Shown: positions 9,002 to 17,694, counted from the first letter of the stretch. The stretch: DNA of 64,000 nucleotides from JAFAXD01 sp035472475 (GCA_035472475.1 DATIPA010000036.1:5334-69333); one strand, 5' to 3'. Translations and numbers: made by a program. The notes: generated by a model not told the origin, from the letters alone.

Positions 9002-10297
9002 TCAACCGCGTTTGTCGACGAAGCGTGCCGCCTTGATGCTCGCTTCAAACTCCCTGCCAAGCGTCCCGGGCTCGAGAAACACGATCTCCGGCGCCACTTC
9101 GAAAGTCTTCTGCACACTCGCATCGATGCTGCGTCCGACGCCCTCGCGGTCGAGCCCGCGCCGCGGCTCGACCAAGAGGCGCAGGCAATCGAGCCCGCTG
9201 TCGGCGCAATAGACCTCGGCTTTGAAGTCGGCGATCCCTTGATTGTAAAACATCAGGTCTTCCAGCTCGTTGTGATTGATGTTGACGCCGCGCACCTTGA
9301 AGAACCCGACGGTGCGGCGCGCGTGACGCATCACCGGAAACATCGACCACGGGCCCTCACCGTGGCCCTGCGTGGTGATGCTGATGAGATCACCGGAGCT
9401 CCAGCGCAGAAAGGGCGTGACTTCGTTGTTGGCGAGCGCCGTGATCACCAGCGATCCGACCTCGCCGTCCGCGACCGGCGCGCCGGTCGCCTCATCGACC
9501 ACCTCGCAAAAGAACAGATCCGACCAGACGTGCAACCCGTCGTGTCCGAGCGATTGGACCGAAACCAATGCGCCCTCGGTCATGCCGAATTGATCGGACA
9601 CTACCGCGCCCCATGATCGCTCCAATTTCTGGCGCTTGGCCGGCGAGAGCGGCTCGGCCGCAACGATGATTTTTTTTACTGAACTCGCCGCGAGGTCGAA
9701 GCCGTTGGCTTCGGCCAGGTTGGCAAGATGCAAGCCGTAGCTGCCCATGCCGGCCCAGATTGTGGGCTTGAGATCGCGAATGAGCTCGAGTTGGGTGAGG
9801 GAGGGCGTGTTCGAGCCCGACCCGCACCAGATCGTGCCGACGCCGAGATCCTCGGCGGCGCGTGCGTAGAGATGCGCCACCGGATGAATGCCAAGGGGAA
9901 ACGACACGTGCACCAGGTCGTCACGGGTCGCGCCGATCACCTCGAACGCGCGCCGGAAGCACATGATGCTCATGTCCATGTCCCGCGCCGAACGTGGGTA
10001 GAACAACGGCCGCCCGGTCACACCGCCGGAGCGCCAATATTCGACAACGTCGGCACGCGGCGCGACGCAGAACTCCTCGTGAAAGCGCGCCGCCGGGATT
10101 GCCCGCAGCTGATCCTTGGTCAACAACGGAATTTTCGCCCATTCGTCGGGATCATCCAGCCGGTCCGGCCTGACGCCCGCTAGGCGCTCGCGAAAGAACG
10201 GCGCGCGCAGGGCCTGTTCGACGGCCCGCCGCTTACGCTCGCGCTGGATTTGCGCGATCGCGCCCGGCGACGCCGGCCAGCGCAGCTCCGCCCCCAT
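9002..10297 (-). CDS. PaaK-like AMP-forming CoA ligase (phenylacetate-CoA ligase family)
   Basis: A 431-residue adenylate-forming enzyme, the length of phenylacetate-CoA ligases. It shows the phosphate-binding loop variant SGGVTGRPLFYP, the A5-type FGMTEG, RWSSGD, and the hinge FFKVRGVNINHNELED. It would activate a carboxylic acid to its CoA thioester. The ATG at 10297 has GGAGG five bases upstream. It is the first gene of the minus-strand block, and its stop lies within 18 bases of the next gene. No other phenylacetate genes (paaABC) are near, so phenylacetate itself is not implied. Confidence 0.9.
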   Translation of the reverse strand: MGAELRWPASPGAIAQIQRERKRRAVEQALRAPFFRERLAGVRPDRLDDPDEWAKIPLLTKDQLRAIPAARFHEEFCVAPRADVVEYWRSGGVTGRPLFYPRSARDMDMSIMCFRRAFEVIGATRDDLVHVSFPLGIHPVAHLYARAAEDLGVGTIWCGSGSNTPSLTQLELIRDLKPTIWAGMGSYGLHLANLAEANGFDLAASSVKKIIVAAEPLSPAKRQKLERSWGAVVSDQFGMTEGALVSVQSLGHDGLHVWSDLFFCEVVDEATGAPVADGEVGSLVITALANNEVTPFLRWSSGDLISITTQGHGEGPWSMFPVMRHARRTVGFFKVRGVNINHNELEDLMFYNQGIADFKAEVYCADSGLDCLRLLVEPRRGLDREGVGRSIDASVQKTFEVAPEIVFLEPGTLGREFEASIKAARFVDKRG

Positions 10298-10641
10298 GGC
10301 TTCCTCCGGTCAGTGTTTTTCGCGCACGATTAAACACCGGCGTCACGATAACGCGTTTCGAGAGGGCCCACACACTCTGTCGCGGTATGCATGGCTGTCA
10401 CATATGACCACAAAAGGGGCATTTGCCTCAGAGAGCCGTTGCGGCCGATTAAATTGTAGGCGATCCGCCCATTAATGCGGCGTCCGGGCTGATCGAGGTC
10501 CCCGGCGCGCCCGGCTTGCCATCAATCTCATTGCAGGACCAAAGCCTTATCGATCCTGGCGGCTTGGCACGAAGTTTGCGGTCGTCTGGTACGGAAACGC
10601 CAGTCAGCGCGTTCCTTGGCGTCAATTTCAGAGGAGCTCCA
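10298..10641. other. 344-bp divergent intergenic region between the CoA-ligase block and urtA
   Basis: This gap must hold the promoters of the minus-strand catabolic block and of the urea cluster. On the plus side it contains a sigma-54 site (listed separately) about 60 bases before urtA. I looked for paired NtrC half-sites (GCAC...GTGC type) upstream and saw no convincing pair. No coding signal was found. Codon-like open stretches here overlap the regulatory sites and have no ribosome site. Confidence 0.6.
10564..10579 (+). promoter_or_regulatory. Sigma-54 (RpoN) -24/-12 promoter of the urt-ure cluster
   Basis: The bases TTGGCACGAAGTTTGC match the RpoN consensus TGGCAC-N5-TTGC exactly, with the -24 GG and -12 GC in correct spacing. 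The site lies 63 bases before the urtA ATG (10642), which has GAGGAG five bases upstream. Sigma-54 control needs an activator such as NtrC, so nitrogen limitation is the expected signal for urea uptake and hydrolysis. Confidence 0.85.
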
Positions 10642-11943
10642 ATGAACATATTCGCGCGTGCGGTCGCTCGACCGCCTTCCCGCCGATGGCTCGGTGCCGC
10701 CGCCGGTCTTGCCCTCGGCCTCACAGCCGTTCCGGCAAGCGCCCAGGACACCATCAAAGTCGGCATTTTGCATTCCCTGTCCGGCACCATGGCCATTAGC
10801 GAAACCACGCTCAAAGACGTGATGCTGATGCTCATCGATGAGCAGAACAAGAAAGGCGGCGTGCTCGGCAAGAAGCTCGAAGCAGTCGTCGTCGACCCGG
10901 CCTCCAACTGGCCGCTGTTCGCCGAGAAGGCACGCGAGCTGATCAGCAAGGACAAGGTCGCCGCGGTGTTCGGTTGCTGGACCTCGGTGTCGCGCAAGTC
11001 CGTGCTGCCGGTGTTCAAGGAACTCGATTCGATCCTGTTCTACCCGGTTCAGTACGAAGGCGAAGAGAGCGAGCGCAACGTGTTCTATACCGGCGCCGCT
11101 CCCAACCAGCAGGCGATCCCCGCCGTCGACTACCTGATGAAGGAAGAGAACGTGAAGCGCTGGGTGCTCGCAGGCACCGACTATGTCTATCCGCGCACCA
11201 CCAACAAGATTCTCGAAGCCTATCTCAAGCAGAAAGGCGTGGCGGATTCCGACATCATGATCAACTACACGCCGTTCGGGCATTCCGACTGGCAGACGAT
11301 CGTGGCCGATATCAAGAAGTTCGGCTCGGCCGGTAAGAAGACCGCGGTGGTCTCGACCATCAACGGCGACGCCAACGTGCCGTTCTACAAGGAGCTCGGC
11401 AACCAGGGCATCAAGGCCAAGGACATCCCGGTGGTGGCGTTCTCGGTGGGCGAGGAAGAACTCGCCGGCCTCGACACCAAGCCACTGGTCGGCCATCTCG
11501 CCGCCTGGAACTACTTCCAGTCGATCGATACGCCGGAAAATAAGAAAGAGATCGCCATGTGGCAGGCCTTCACCAAGAACCCGAAGCGCACCTTCAACGA
11601 TCCAATGGAGGCGCACGTGATCGGTTTTGCCATGTGGGTCAAGGCGGTGGAGAAGGCCGGCACGACCGATCCCGACAAGGTCATCGCCGCACTGCCGGGC
11701 ACCAAGGCGCCCAATCTGACCGGCGGCACGTCAGAAATGCTCCCGAACCATCACATCACAAAACCGGTGTTCATCGGCGAAATCCGCGATGACGGTCAGT
11801 TCGACGTGGTGTGGAAGACGGAAGGCCTGGTGCCGGGCGCAGCCTGGTCGCCCTACCTCGAAGGCTCCAAGGATCTGGTCGCCGATTGGGTCAAGCTCAA
11901 CTGCGGCAACTTCAACACCAAGACCAACAAGTGCGGTAGCTGA
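10642..11943 (+). CDS. urtA: Urea ABC transporter, substrate-binding protein UrtA
   Basis: Periplasmic urea-binding protein, 433 residues. The N-terminus has an Arg-rich lead and a hydrophobic signal (WLGAAAGLALGLTAVPASAQ). The mature part starts DTIKVGILHSLSGTMAISE, the typical UrtA/FmdD opening, and contains FGCWTSVSRKSVLPVFKE and YPVQYEGEESERNVFYTGAAP, which set UrtA apart from general LivK proteins. The start at 10642 is chosen for its GAGGAG site; the open frame extends 42 codons upstream, through the sigma-54 promoter. First gene of the urea cluster. Confidence 0.97.
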   Translation: MNIFARAVARPPSRRWLGAAAGLALGLTAVPASAQDTIKVGILHSLSGTMAISETTLKDVMLMLIDEQNKKGGVLGKKLEAVVVDPASNWPLFAEKARELISKDKVAAVFGCWTSVSRKSVLPVFKELDSILFYPVQYEGEESERNVFYTGAAPNQQAIPAVDYLMKEENVKRWVLAGTDYVYPRTTNKILEAYLKQKGVADSDIMINYTPFGHSDWQTIVADIKKFGSAGKKTAVVSTINGDANVPFYKELGNQGIKAKDIPVVAFSVGEEELAGLDTKPLVGHLAAWNYFQSIDTPENKKEIAMWQAFTKNPKRTFNDPMEAHVIGFAMWVKAVEKAGTTDPDKVIAALPGTKAPNLTGGTSEMLPNHHITKPVFIGEIRDDGQFDVVWKTEGLVPGAAWSPYLEGSKDLVADWVKLNCGNFNTKTNKCGS

Positions 11944-11957
11944 CGCCGCATAATCTG

Positions 11958-11987
11958 GGGGCCGTCGGCTAATCGGCGGCCCCTTTT
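11958..11987 (+). terminator. Intrinsic-terminator-like hairpin between urtA and urtB
   Basis: A ten-pair stem GGGGCCGTCG / CGGCGGCCCC (one G-T pair) with loop GCTAAT is followed by TTTT. It lies 14 bases after the urtA stop and 22 before urtB. In a co-transcribed operon it would act as a partial terminator or 3' stabiliser, giving more binding protein than permease. Confidence 0.7.
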
Positions 11988-12009
11988 CGAACTGCCGGGA
12001 TTAGCAGAC

Positions 12010-13620
12010 ATGCGCGTGCTCCACGATCGCTTGATAGCGTTCGTCATCGCCCTCGCCTTGCTGTTTGCCGGCGGCGCGGCGCACGCGCAGGGCTACGAGG
12101 CCGCGCTCGCGAGCTTTGCCAACGACTCCTTCAGCGACACCGAGACGGCGATCAACGCGGTCGCGGCAAGCGGCAATCCGTTGGCCGAGCGGGTGATCGA
12201 AACCCTGCAGGACGGGCGCCTGCTGTTCGATCCCGCCGACAAGAAGATCTACATCCGGCAGCCGTCAGGCGAGTTCCTCGACGCGTCGACCGGGCGGCCG
12301 GTGGCGGGACCTGCGCCAGCCGGGCTGAAGACGGTGCGTCTCAACAATCGGCTGCGGCGTGCGATCGACGCCGCGATCGGCGGACTGACGCTGCTTTCCG
12401 CCGATCCCGGCAAGCGTTTCGACGCCGCACAGGCGGTGTTCAAATCGCGCGATGCTGCTGCCCTCAAGACCCTCGATGCCGCGATCGCCAAGGAAACCGA
12501 TCCCCGGATCAAGCGCGCGCTGGTCGAAGCGCGCGCTGCCGTCGTCCTCTATCTTCGCGATGCGTCGAGCGCCGACAAGCTCGAGGCGGTGTCGGTCATT
12601 CGCGAGCGCGGCGACCAAGAAGCGCGCGGGCTGTTGGCCGGTTTGCCGGACGCGACCCCGGAGCCGGTCAAACACGCAGCAGCCGAAGCAATCAACTCAG
12701 CCGATGCCCGGCTCGCCGCCTGGAGCGCCGTGCAGAACGCCTGGTATGGCCTCTCGCTCGGTTCGGTGCTTCTGCTCGCGGCCATCGGGCTCGCCATCAC
12801 GTTCGGCGTGATGGGCGTCATCAACATGGCGCACGGCGAGATGGTGATGCTCGGCGCCTATACGACCTTCGTGGTGCAGGAGGTCATCCGCGCGCAAAAT
12901 CCCGCGCTATTCGATTACTCACTGGTATTTGCGGTGCCGCTGGCGTTTCTGGTGGCCGGGATCTGCGGCGTATTGATCGAGCGTTCGATCATCCGGTTCC
13001 TGTATGGGCGCCCGCTCGAAACGCTGCTCGCAACCTGGGGATTGTCCCTGATCATTCAGCAGGCCGTGCGCACGATCTTCGGACCCTCGAACCGCGACGT
13101 CGGCGCGCCGTCCTGGATGAGCGGCGCGTTCGAGCTGGGCGGAATCACGATCACTTACAATCGATTGTGGATCATTTGTTTCACGCTTGCGGTGTTCGTG
13201 GCGCTGCTCGGGTTATTGCGGTTCACGCGGCTGGGCCTTGAGATGCGCGCCGTGACCCAGAACCGCGCCATGGCCGCCGCCATGGGTATTCGCACCGCGC
13301 GGATCGACGCGCTCACCTTCGGGCTCGGCTCGGGGATCGCCGGCATCGCCGGCGTTGCGCTCTCGCAGATCGACAACGTCAGCCCCAACCTCGGCCAGGG
13401 TTACATCATCGACAGCTTCCTGGTTGTGGTGTTTGGCGGCGTCGGTAATTTATGGGGCACGCTGGTGGCGGCGTTCACGCTGGGGATTGCCAACAAGTTC
13501 ATTGAACCTTACGCGGGCGCCGTGCTCGGCAAAATCGCCATTCTGGTGTTCATCATTCTGTTCATTCAGAAGCGTCCGCGCGGGCTGTTCGCCCTCAAGG
13601 GCCGGGCGGTGGAAGCGTGA
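12010..13620 (+). CDS. urtB: Urea ABC transporter permease UrtB
   Basis: A 536-residue UrtB. It has a signal-like first helix (FVIALALLFAGGAAHAQG), then about 230 residues of extracytoplasmic, Ala-rich helical domain typical of UrtB. The LivH-type permease core starts near residue 250 (LLLAAIGLAITFGVMGVINMAHGE) and ends with FIILFIQKRPRGLFALKGR. It is translationally coupled to urtC through a GTGA overlap. The long periplasmic domain is what distinguishes UrtB from ordinary LivH. Confidence 0.97.
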   Translation: MRVLHDRLIAFVIALALLFAGGAAHAQGYEAALASFANDSFSDTETAINAVAASGNPLAERVIETLQDGRLLFDPADKKIYIRQPSGEFLDASTGRPVAGPAPAGLKTVRLNNRLRRAIDAAIGGLTLLSADPGKRFDAAQAVFKSRDAAALKTLDAAIAKETDPRIKRALVEARAAVVLYLRDASSADKLEAVSVIRERGDQEARGLLAGLPDATPEPVKHAAAEAINSADARLAAWSAVQNAWYGLSLGSVLLLAAIGLAITFGVMGVINMAHGEMVMLGAYTTFVVQEVIRAQNPALFDYSLVFAVPLAFLVAGICGVLIERSIIRFLYGRPLETLLATWGLSLIIQQAVRTIFGPSNRDVGAPSWMSGAFELGGITITYNRLWIICFTLAVFVALLGLLRFTRLGLEMRAVTQNRAMAAAMGIRTARIDALTFGLGSGIAGIAGVALSQIDNVSPNLGQGYIIDSFLVVVFGGVGNLWGTLVAAFTLGIANKFIEPYAGAVLGKIAILVFIILFIQKRPRGLFALKGRAVEA

Positions 13621-14771
13621 GCTACGCGCTTCGTCCCGCGCCCCTGATCCGCGCGCTCGATCGCGCCTCGACCACGTTCCTGATCGTGCTGGGGGCGATC
13701 GCCGTCATGGTGCCGCTGCTCAACCTCGCGCTGCCGCCGGCGTCGCCGTGGCATGTGCCGACCTATCTGGTCGCGTTGTGGGGCAAATATATCTGCTACG
13801 CGCTGCTGGCGCTCTCGATCGACCTGATCTGGGGCTATTGCGGCATCCTCTCGCTCGGTCACGGCGCATTTTTCGCGCTCGGCGGCTATGCGATGGGCAT
13901 GTACCTCATGCGCCAGATTGGCAGTCGCGGCGTCTACGCCAATCCGATCCTGCCTGATTTCATGGTATTCCTGAACTGGAAGGAACTGCCGTTCTACTGG
14001 TACTTCTTCAATCATTTCTGGTACGCAGCGGCGATGGTCGTGCTGGTGCCGGGCGTCCTGGCATTCGTGTTCGGCTGGTTCGCGTTCCGCAGCCGGGTCA
14101 CCGGCGTCTATTTCTCAATCATCACCCAGGCCATGACGTTCGCGCTGATGCTCGGGTTCTTCCGCAACAATTTCGGCTTTGGCGGTAACAATGGACTGAC
14201 CGACTTCAAGGACATCCTGGGCTTCAACGTGCAGGCGGCGGCGACGCGCGGCGCGCTGTTCGCGATCTCGTGCGGCGCGCTGATGATCGGGTTCTTCATC
14301 TGCCGCGCGGTCATTACCTCGAAACTAGGCATGGTTCTGGTCGCGATCCGCGATGCCGAAGCGCGTACGCGCTTCCTCGGCTATCGGGTCGAATCCTACA
14401 AGCTGTTTGTGTTCGTGCTGTCGGCCTGCATGGCCGGAGTCGCCGGTGCGCTCTACGTCCCGCAGGTTGGCATCATCAATCCAAGCGAGTTTGCACCTGG
14501 TAACTCGATCGAAGCGGTGATCTGGGTCGCGGTCGGCGGGCGCGGCACGCTGATCGGAGCCGCGATTGGCGCCATTCTGGTCAACTACGCCAAGACCTCG
14601 TTTACCAGCGGCCCGCTCGCGCCCTATTGGCTGTTCCTGCTCGGCGCCCTGTTCATTGGGACCACGCTGCTGCTTCCGCGCGGGATTGTCGGCACGATCA
14701 ACCATTTTCTCGCAGAGCGCCGGCAGCGAGCGGCCGTCCAGGCCGAACCGGCGGCACGGCCGGCGGAGTAG
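13617..14771 (+). CDS. urtC: Urea ABC transporter permease UrtC
   Basis: A 384-residue LivM-type permease. It starts with GTG that overlaps the urtB stop (GTGA). Multiple membrane helices are visible, with the family motif DLIWGYCGILSLGHGAFFALGGYAMGMYLM and the conserved VGGRGTLIGAAIGAILVNYAKT near residue 305. UrtC pairs with UrtB in the membrane. The next gene, urtD, starts six bases after its stop. Confidence 0.97.
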   Translation: MSYALRPAPLIRALDRASTTFLIVLGAIAVMVPLLNLALPPASPWHVPTYLVALWGKYICYALLALSIDLIWGYCGILSLGHGAFFALGGYAMGMYLMRQIGSRGVYANPILPDFMVFLNWKELPFYWYFFNHFWYAAAMVVLVPGVLAFVFGWFAFRSRVTGVYFSIITQAMTFALMLGFFRNNFGFGGNNGLTDFKDILGFNVQAAATRGALFAISCGALMIGFFICRAVITSKLGMVLVAIRDAEARTRFLGYRVESYKLFVFVLSACMAGVAGALYVPQVGIINPSEFAPGNSIEAVIWVAVGGRGTLIGAAIGAILVNYAKTSFTSGPLAPYWLFLLGALFIGTTLLLPRGIVGTINHFLAERRQRAAVQAEPAARPAE

Positions 14772-14776
14772 GGGGG

Positions 14777-15532
14777 ATGGACGAGCCCAGAACAACAACC
14801 GCGATGCTCTACCTCGACGGCATCAGCGTTTCGTTCGACGGCTTCAAAGCCCTCAACAATTTGTCGCTCGTGGTCGCGCCCGGCGAGATGCGTGCGATCA
14901 TCGGGCCGAACGGCGCCGGCAAGACCACCATGATGGACGTCGTCACCGGGAAAACCCGCCCGGACGAGGGCGACGTTACATTCGACGGCAGCCACGACCT
15001 GACACGGCTCGATGAGGCGCAGATTGCCGAGCTCGGCATCGGTCGCAAGTTCCAGAAGCCGACCGTGTTCGACATGCACACGGTCGAGGACAACCTGCGT
15101 CTCGCCCTGAAGGCTGATCGCCGGCCGCGCACCACGCTTCTCTGGCGCGACAGCGAGGCCGAGGAGCGCCGGCTCGCCGAGCTCCTGCAGACCATCCGGC
15201 TCGCGCCCTTGCGCGATCGCATCGCCGGCAGCCTGGCGCACGGGCAGAAGCAGTGGCTTGAGATCGGCATGCTGCTGGCGCAGGAGCCGAAGCTCATGCT
15301 GGTCGACGAGCCGGTCGCGGGCATGACCGACGCCGAAACGCGCCAGACTGCCGAGCTCCTCAAGGAGATCAATCGCGACCGCACCGTCGTCGTGGTGGAG
15401 CACGACATGGCGTTTGTGCGCGAGCTGGGCGTCAAGGTCACGGTGCTGCACGAGGGCTCAGTGCTGGCCGAAGGTTCGATCGACCAGGTTTCGAACAACG
15501 AGCGCGTGATCGAAGTGTACCTGGGACGCTAA
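14777..15532 (+). CDS. urtD: Urea ABC transporter ATPase UrtD
   Basis: A 251-residue LivG-type ATPase. Walker A is GPNGAGKTTMMD, the signature region is LAHGQKQWLEIGM, and Walker B is KLMLVDEPVAGM. The UrtD-specific opening LYLDGISVSFDGFKALNNLSL is present. The ATG at 14777, preceded by a GGGGGG run just after the urtC stop, gives the normal family length; an in-frame extension to 14627 would run inside urtC and is rejected. Confidence 0.97.
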   Translation: MDEPRTTTAMLYLDGISVSFDGFKALNNLSLVVAPGEMRAIIGPNGAGKTTMMDVVTGKTRPDEGDVTFDGSHDLTRLDEAQIAELGIGRKFQKPTVFDMHTVEDNLRLALKADRRPRTTLLWRDSEAEERRLAELLQTIRLAPLRDRIAGSLAHGQKQWLEIGMLLAQEPKLMLVDEPVAGMTDAETRQTAELLKEINRDRTVVVVEHDMAFVRELGVKVTVLHEGSVLAEGSIDQVSNNERVIEVYLGR

Positions 15533-15534
15533 TC

Positions 15535-16230
15535 ATGCTCGAAATCAACGCGATCAACCTCCACTACGGCGCCGCGCAAGCGCTACGCGGCGTCTCGCTC
15601 AAGGCCGAGAGCGGCAAGGTGACCTGCGTGCTCGGGCGTAACGGCGTCGGCAAGACGAGCCTGCTGCGCGCGCTGGTCGGCCAGCACCCGGTGAGCGCGG
15701 GCACCATCACATTCGAAGGTCAGGACATCACTCATCTGCGTCCGGTCGAGCGTGCGCGTCGCGGTATCGCTTATGTGCCGCAGGGGCGCGAGATTTTTCC
15801 GCTGCTGACCGTCGAGGAGAACCTGGAGACCGGGTACGCGCCGCTGCCACGCGTGCAACGCGAAATCCCCCCGGACGTGTTTTCGTTGTTTCCAGTGCTC
15901 GCCGACATGTTGCGCCGTCGCGGCGGCGACCTGTCGGGCGGCCAACAGCAGCAACTCGCAATCGGGCGGGCGCTGGTGATGCGGCCACGGTTGCTGTTGC
16001 TCGACGAGCCGACTGAGGGTATCCAGCCATCAATCATCAAGGATATCGGCCGCGCCATTGCCTACCTGCGCGGGCTGGGCGAGATGGCGATTGTCCTGGT
16101 CGAACAGTATCTCGACTTTGCGAGCGAGCTCGGCGACTATTTCGCGGTCATGGAAAGGGGCGCTATCGTCTATGCGTCCACCCGTGCGGATTTGGACGAA
16201 GGCGCGCTCAAACGCGCGGTGGCGATCTAG
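15535..16230 (+). CDS. urtE: Urea ABC transporter ATPase UrtE
   Basis: A 231-residue LivF-type ATPase, the fifth component of the urea importer. Walker A is GRNGVGKTSLLRALVG, the signature is LSGGQQQQLAIGRALV, and Walker B is LLLLDEPTEGIQPSII. UrtE-type features include INLHYGAAQALRGVSL at the start. It follows urtD by two bases and precedes ureD by eleven, so uptake and hydrolysis genes are likely one transcript. Confidence 0.97.
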   Translation: MLEINAINLHYGAAQALRGVSLKAESGKVTCVLGRNGVGKTSLLRALVGQHPVSAGTITFEGQDITHLRPVERARRGIAYVPQGREIFPLLTVEENLETGYAPLPRVQREIPPDVFSLFPVLADMLRRRGGDLSGGQQQQLAIGRALVMRPRLLLLDEPTEGIQPSIIKDIGRAIAYLRGLGEMAIVLVEQYLDFASELGDYFAVMERGAIVYASTRADLDEGALKRAVAI

Positions 16231-16241
16231 GACGACGGACC

Positions 16242-17066
16242 TTGGCAGGCGGGTTGGCGGTTGACGAGCGGCGCAAAACCTTCGCGGCCAATCGCGCGGT
16301 CGGCCGGATTACGTTGACCGTCGAAAACGACGGACGGCGCAGCCTGCGTTCCCGCCTTTACGAAGACGGCCCGCTGCGCGCGCGTTTCCCGCATGGACCA
16401 TCACTCGAGGCGGTGATTGTGAACACCGCGGGCGGCGTTGCCGGAGGCGATCGCTTCTCCTTGGACGTCAATGTTGGCGCGGGCGCAGAACTGACGCTGA
16501 CCACCGCGGCCGCCGAAAAGGTCTATCGGGCGCTCGATGATGATGCGACCATCGACGTCAGGCTCAAGCTGGGCGCCGGTGCGACACTCGCCTGGCTGCC
16601 ACAGGAGACGATCCTGTTCGACGGGGCGCGACTCAGCCGCAGCATCGACCTCGATGCGGCAGCCGATGCACGGCTGGTGCTCGCCGAAGCGCTCGTGTTT
16701 GGTCGAACAGCGATGGGCGAGATCGTTTCGCACGGACGCCTTATGGACCGTTGGCGCGTTCGGCGCGCGGCCGAGCTTGTGTTCGCTGACACCGTGTTGC
16801 TCGACGGGGCTATTGGAGCGCAGCTCGCGCACGCCGCAGTGGCAGCCGGTGCATGCGCGATCGGAACCGTGATGGCGATGCCCGCCGATGCGGCCACAGC
16901 TGATCGCGTGCGCGCGCTCGATTTTCGCGGCGAGGTCGGCGTCTCCGCCTGGAACGGGTTTGCGCTTGCGCGCCTGGTCGCCCGCAACGGCGAGGACCTG
17001 CGGCGCGATCTTGCGCGGGTGCTGCCCGCGATGGGCGAGCGCCTGCCGCGGCTGTGGCTCACCTGA
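16242..17066 (+). CDS. ureD: Urease accessory protein UreD (UreH)
   Basis: Metallochaperone scaffold that binds apo-urease with UreF and UreG during nickel insertion. 274 residues from a TTG at 16242 (a second TTG lies 12 bases on). Recognised by LRSRLYEDGPLRARFPHG, the NTAGGVAGGDRFSLDVNVG segment and TTAAAEKVYRA, all hallmarks of UreD. It sits directly before ureA, the usual order in alphaproteobacteria. The start is uncertain by a few codons because no ATG is available. Confidence 0.95.
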   Translation: MAGGLAVDERRKTFAANRAVGRITLTVENDGRRSLRSRLYEDGPLRARFPHGPSLEAVIVNTAGGVAGGDRFSLDVNVGAGAELTLTTAAAEKVYRALDDDATIDVRLKLGAGATLAWLPQETILFDGARLSRSIDLDAAADARLVLAEALVFGRTAMGEIVSHGRLMDRWRVRRAAELVFADTVLLDGAIGAQLAHAAVAAGACAIGTVMAMPADAATADRVRALDFRGEVGVSAWNGFALARLVARNGEDLRRDLARVLPAMGERLPRLWLT

Positions 17067-17073
17067 GGGCGCC

Positions 17074-17376
17074 ATGCATCTTACCCCGCGTGAAAAGGAC
17101 AAGCTGCTGATCGCCATGGCTGCCATGGTGGCACGCCGCCGGCTCGAGCGCGGCGTGAAGCTCAATCATCCGGAGTCGGTTGCGTTGATCAGCGATTTCA
17201 TTCTGGAAGGTGCCCGCGACGGCCGCACCGTCGCTGACCTGATGGAGGCCGGTGCGCATGTCCTCACGCGGGCGCAGGTCATGGACGGGATCGCCGAAAT
17301 GATCCCCGAGATCCAGGTCGAGGCGACGTTCCCGGATGGCACCAAGCTCGTCACCGTGCACGAGCCGATCCGTTAG
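17074..17376 (+). CDS. ureA: Urease gamma subunit
   Basis: Exactly 100 residues, the standard gamma length. It begins MHLTPREKDKLLIAMAAMVA and contains LKLNHPE-type (VKLNHPESVALISDFILEGARDG, quoted in part) and MIPEIQVEATFPDGTKLVTV segments that are nearly invariant in UreA. Structural subunit of the UreABC trimer in the cytoplasm. The ATG at 17074 lies 7 bases after the ureD stop; the longer open frame upstream lies inside ureD and is ignored. Confidence 0.98.
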   Translation: MHLTPREKDKLLIAMAAMVARRRLERGVKLNHPESVALISDFILEGARDGRTVADLMEAGAHVLTRAQVMDGIAEMIPEIQVEATFPDGTKLVTVHEPIR

Positions 17377-17388
17377 GGCGAGGTTCGC

Positions 17389-17694
17389 ATGATCCCCGGC
17401 GAGTTCTTCATCAAGGATGGCGAGATCGAGCTCAACAAGGGCCGCAAGCTGGTCACGCTGAGCGTCGCCAATACCGGCGACCGGCCGATCCAAGTCGGCT
17501 CGCACTATCATTTCTTTGAAACCAATCCCGCGCTCAAGTTCGATCGCAAGAAGGCGCGCGGCATGCGGCTCGACATTCCGGCCGGCACGGCCGTGCGGTT
17601 CGAGCCTGGCCAGACGCGCAGCGTCACCCTGGTCGCGCTCGCCGGCAAGCGCACCGTCTACGGGTTCCGGCAAGACATCATGGGCAAGCTGTGA
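17389..17694 (+). CDS. ureB: Urease beta subunit
   Basis: A 101-residue beta subunit. It begins MIPGEFFIKDGEIELNKGRK and has the conserved NTGDRPIQVGSHYHFFETN and RLDIPAGTAVRFEPGQ segments. In bacteria with three-gene urease, beta caps the alpha subunit. It lies between ureA (12-base gap) and ureC (10-base gap), the canonical order. Confidence 0.98.
   Translation: MIPGEFFIKDGEIELNKGRKLVTLSVANTGDRPIQVGSHYHFFETNPALKFDRKKARGMRLDIPAGTAVRFEPGQTRSVTLVALAGKRTVYGFRQDIMGKL

Noticed and set aside
10298..10560. NtrC binding sites upstream of the sigma-54 promoter
   Set aside because: Expected on functional grounds, but no GCAC-N-GTGC pair of acceptable quality was seen by eye.
10528..11616. A 362-residue minus-strand open frame opposite urtA
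   Set aside because: It would run through urtA and the sigma-54 promoter, and the urtA product is unambiguous.
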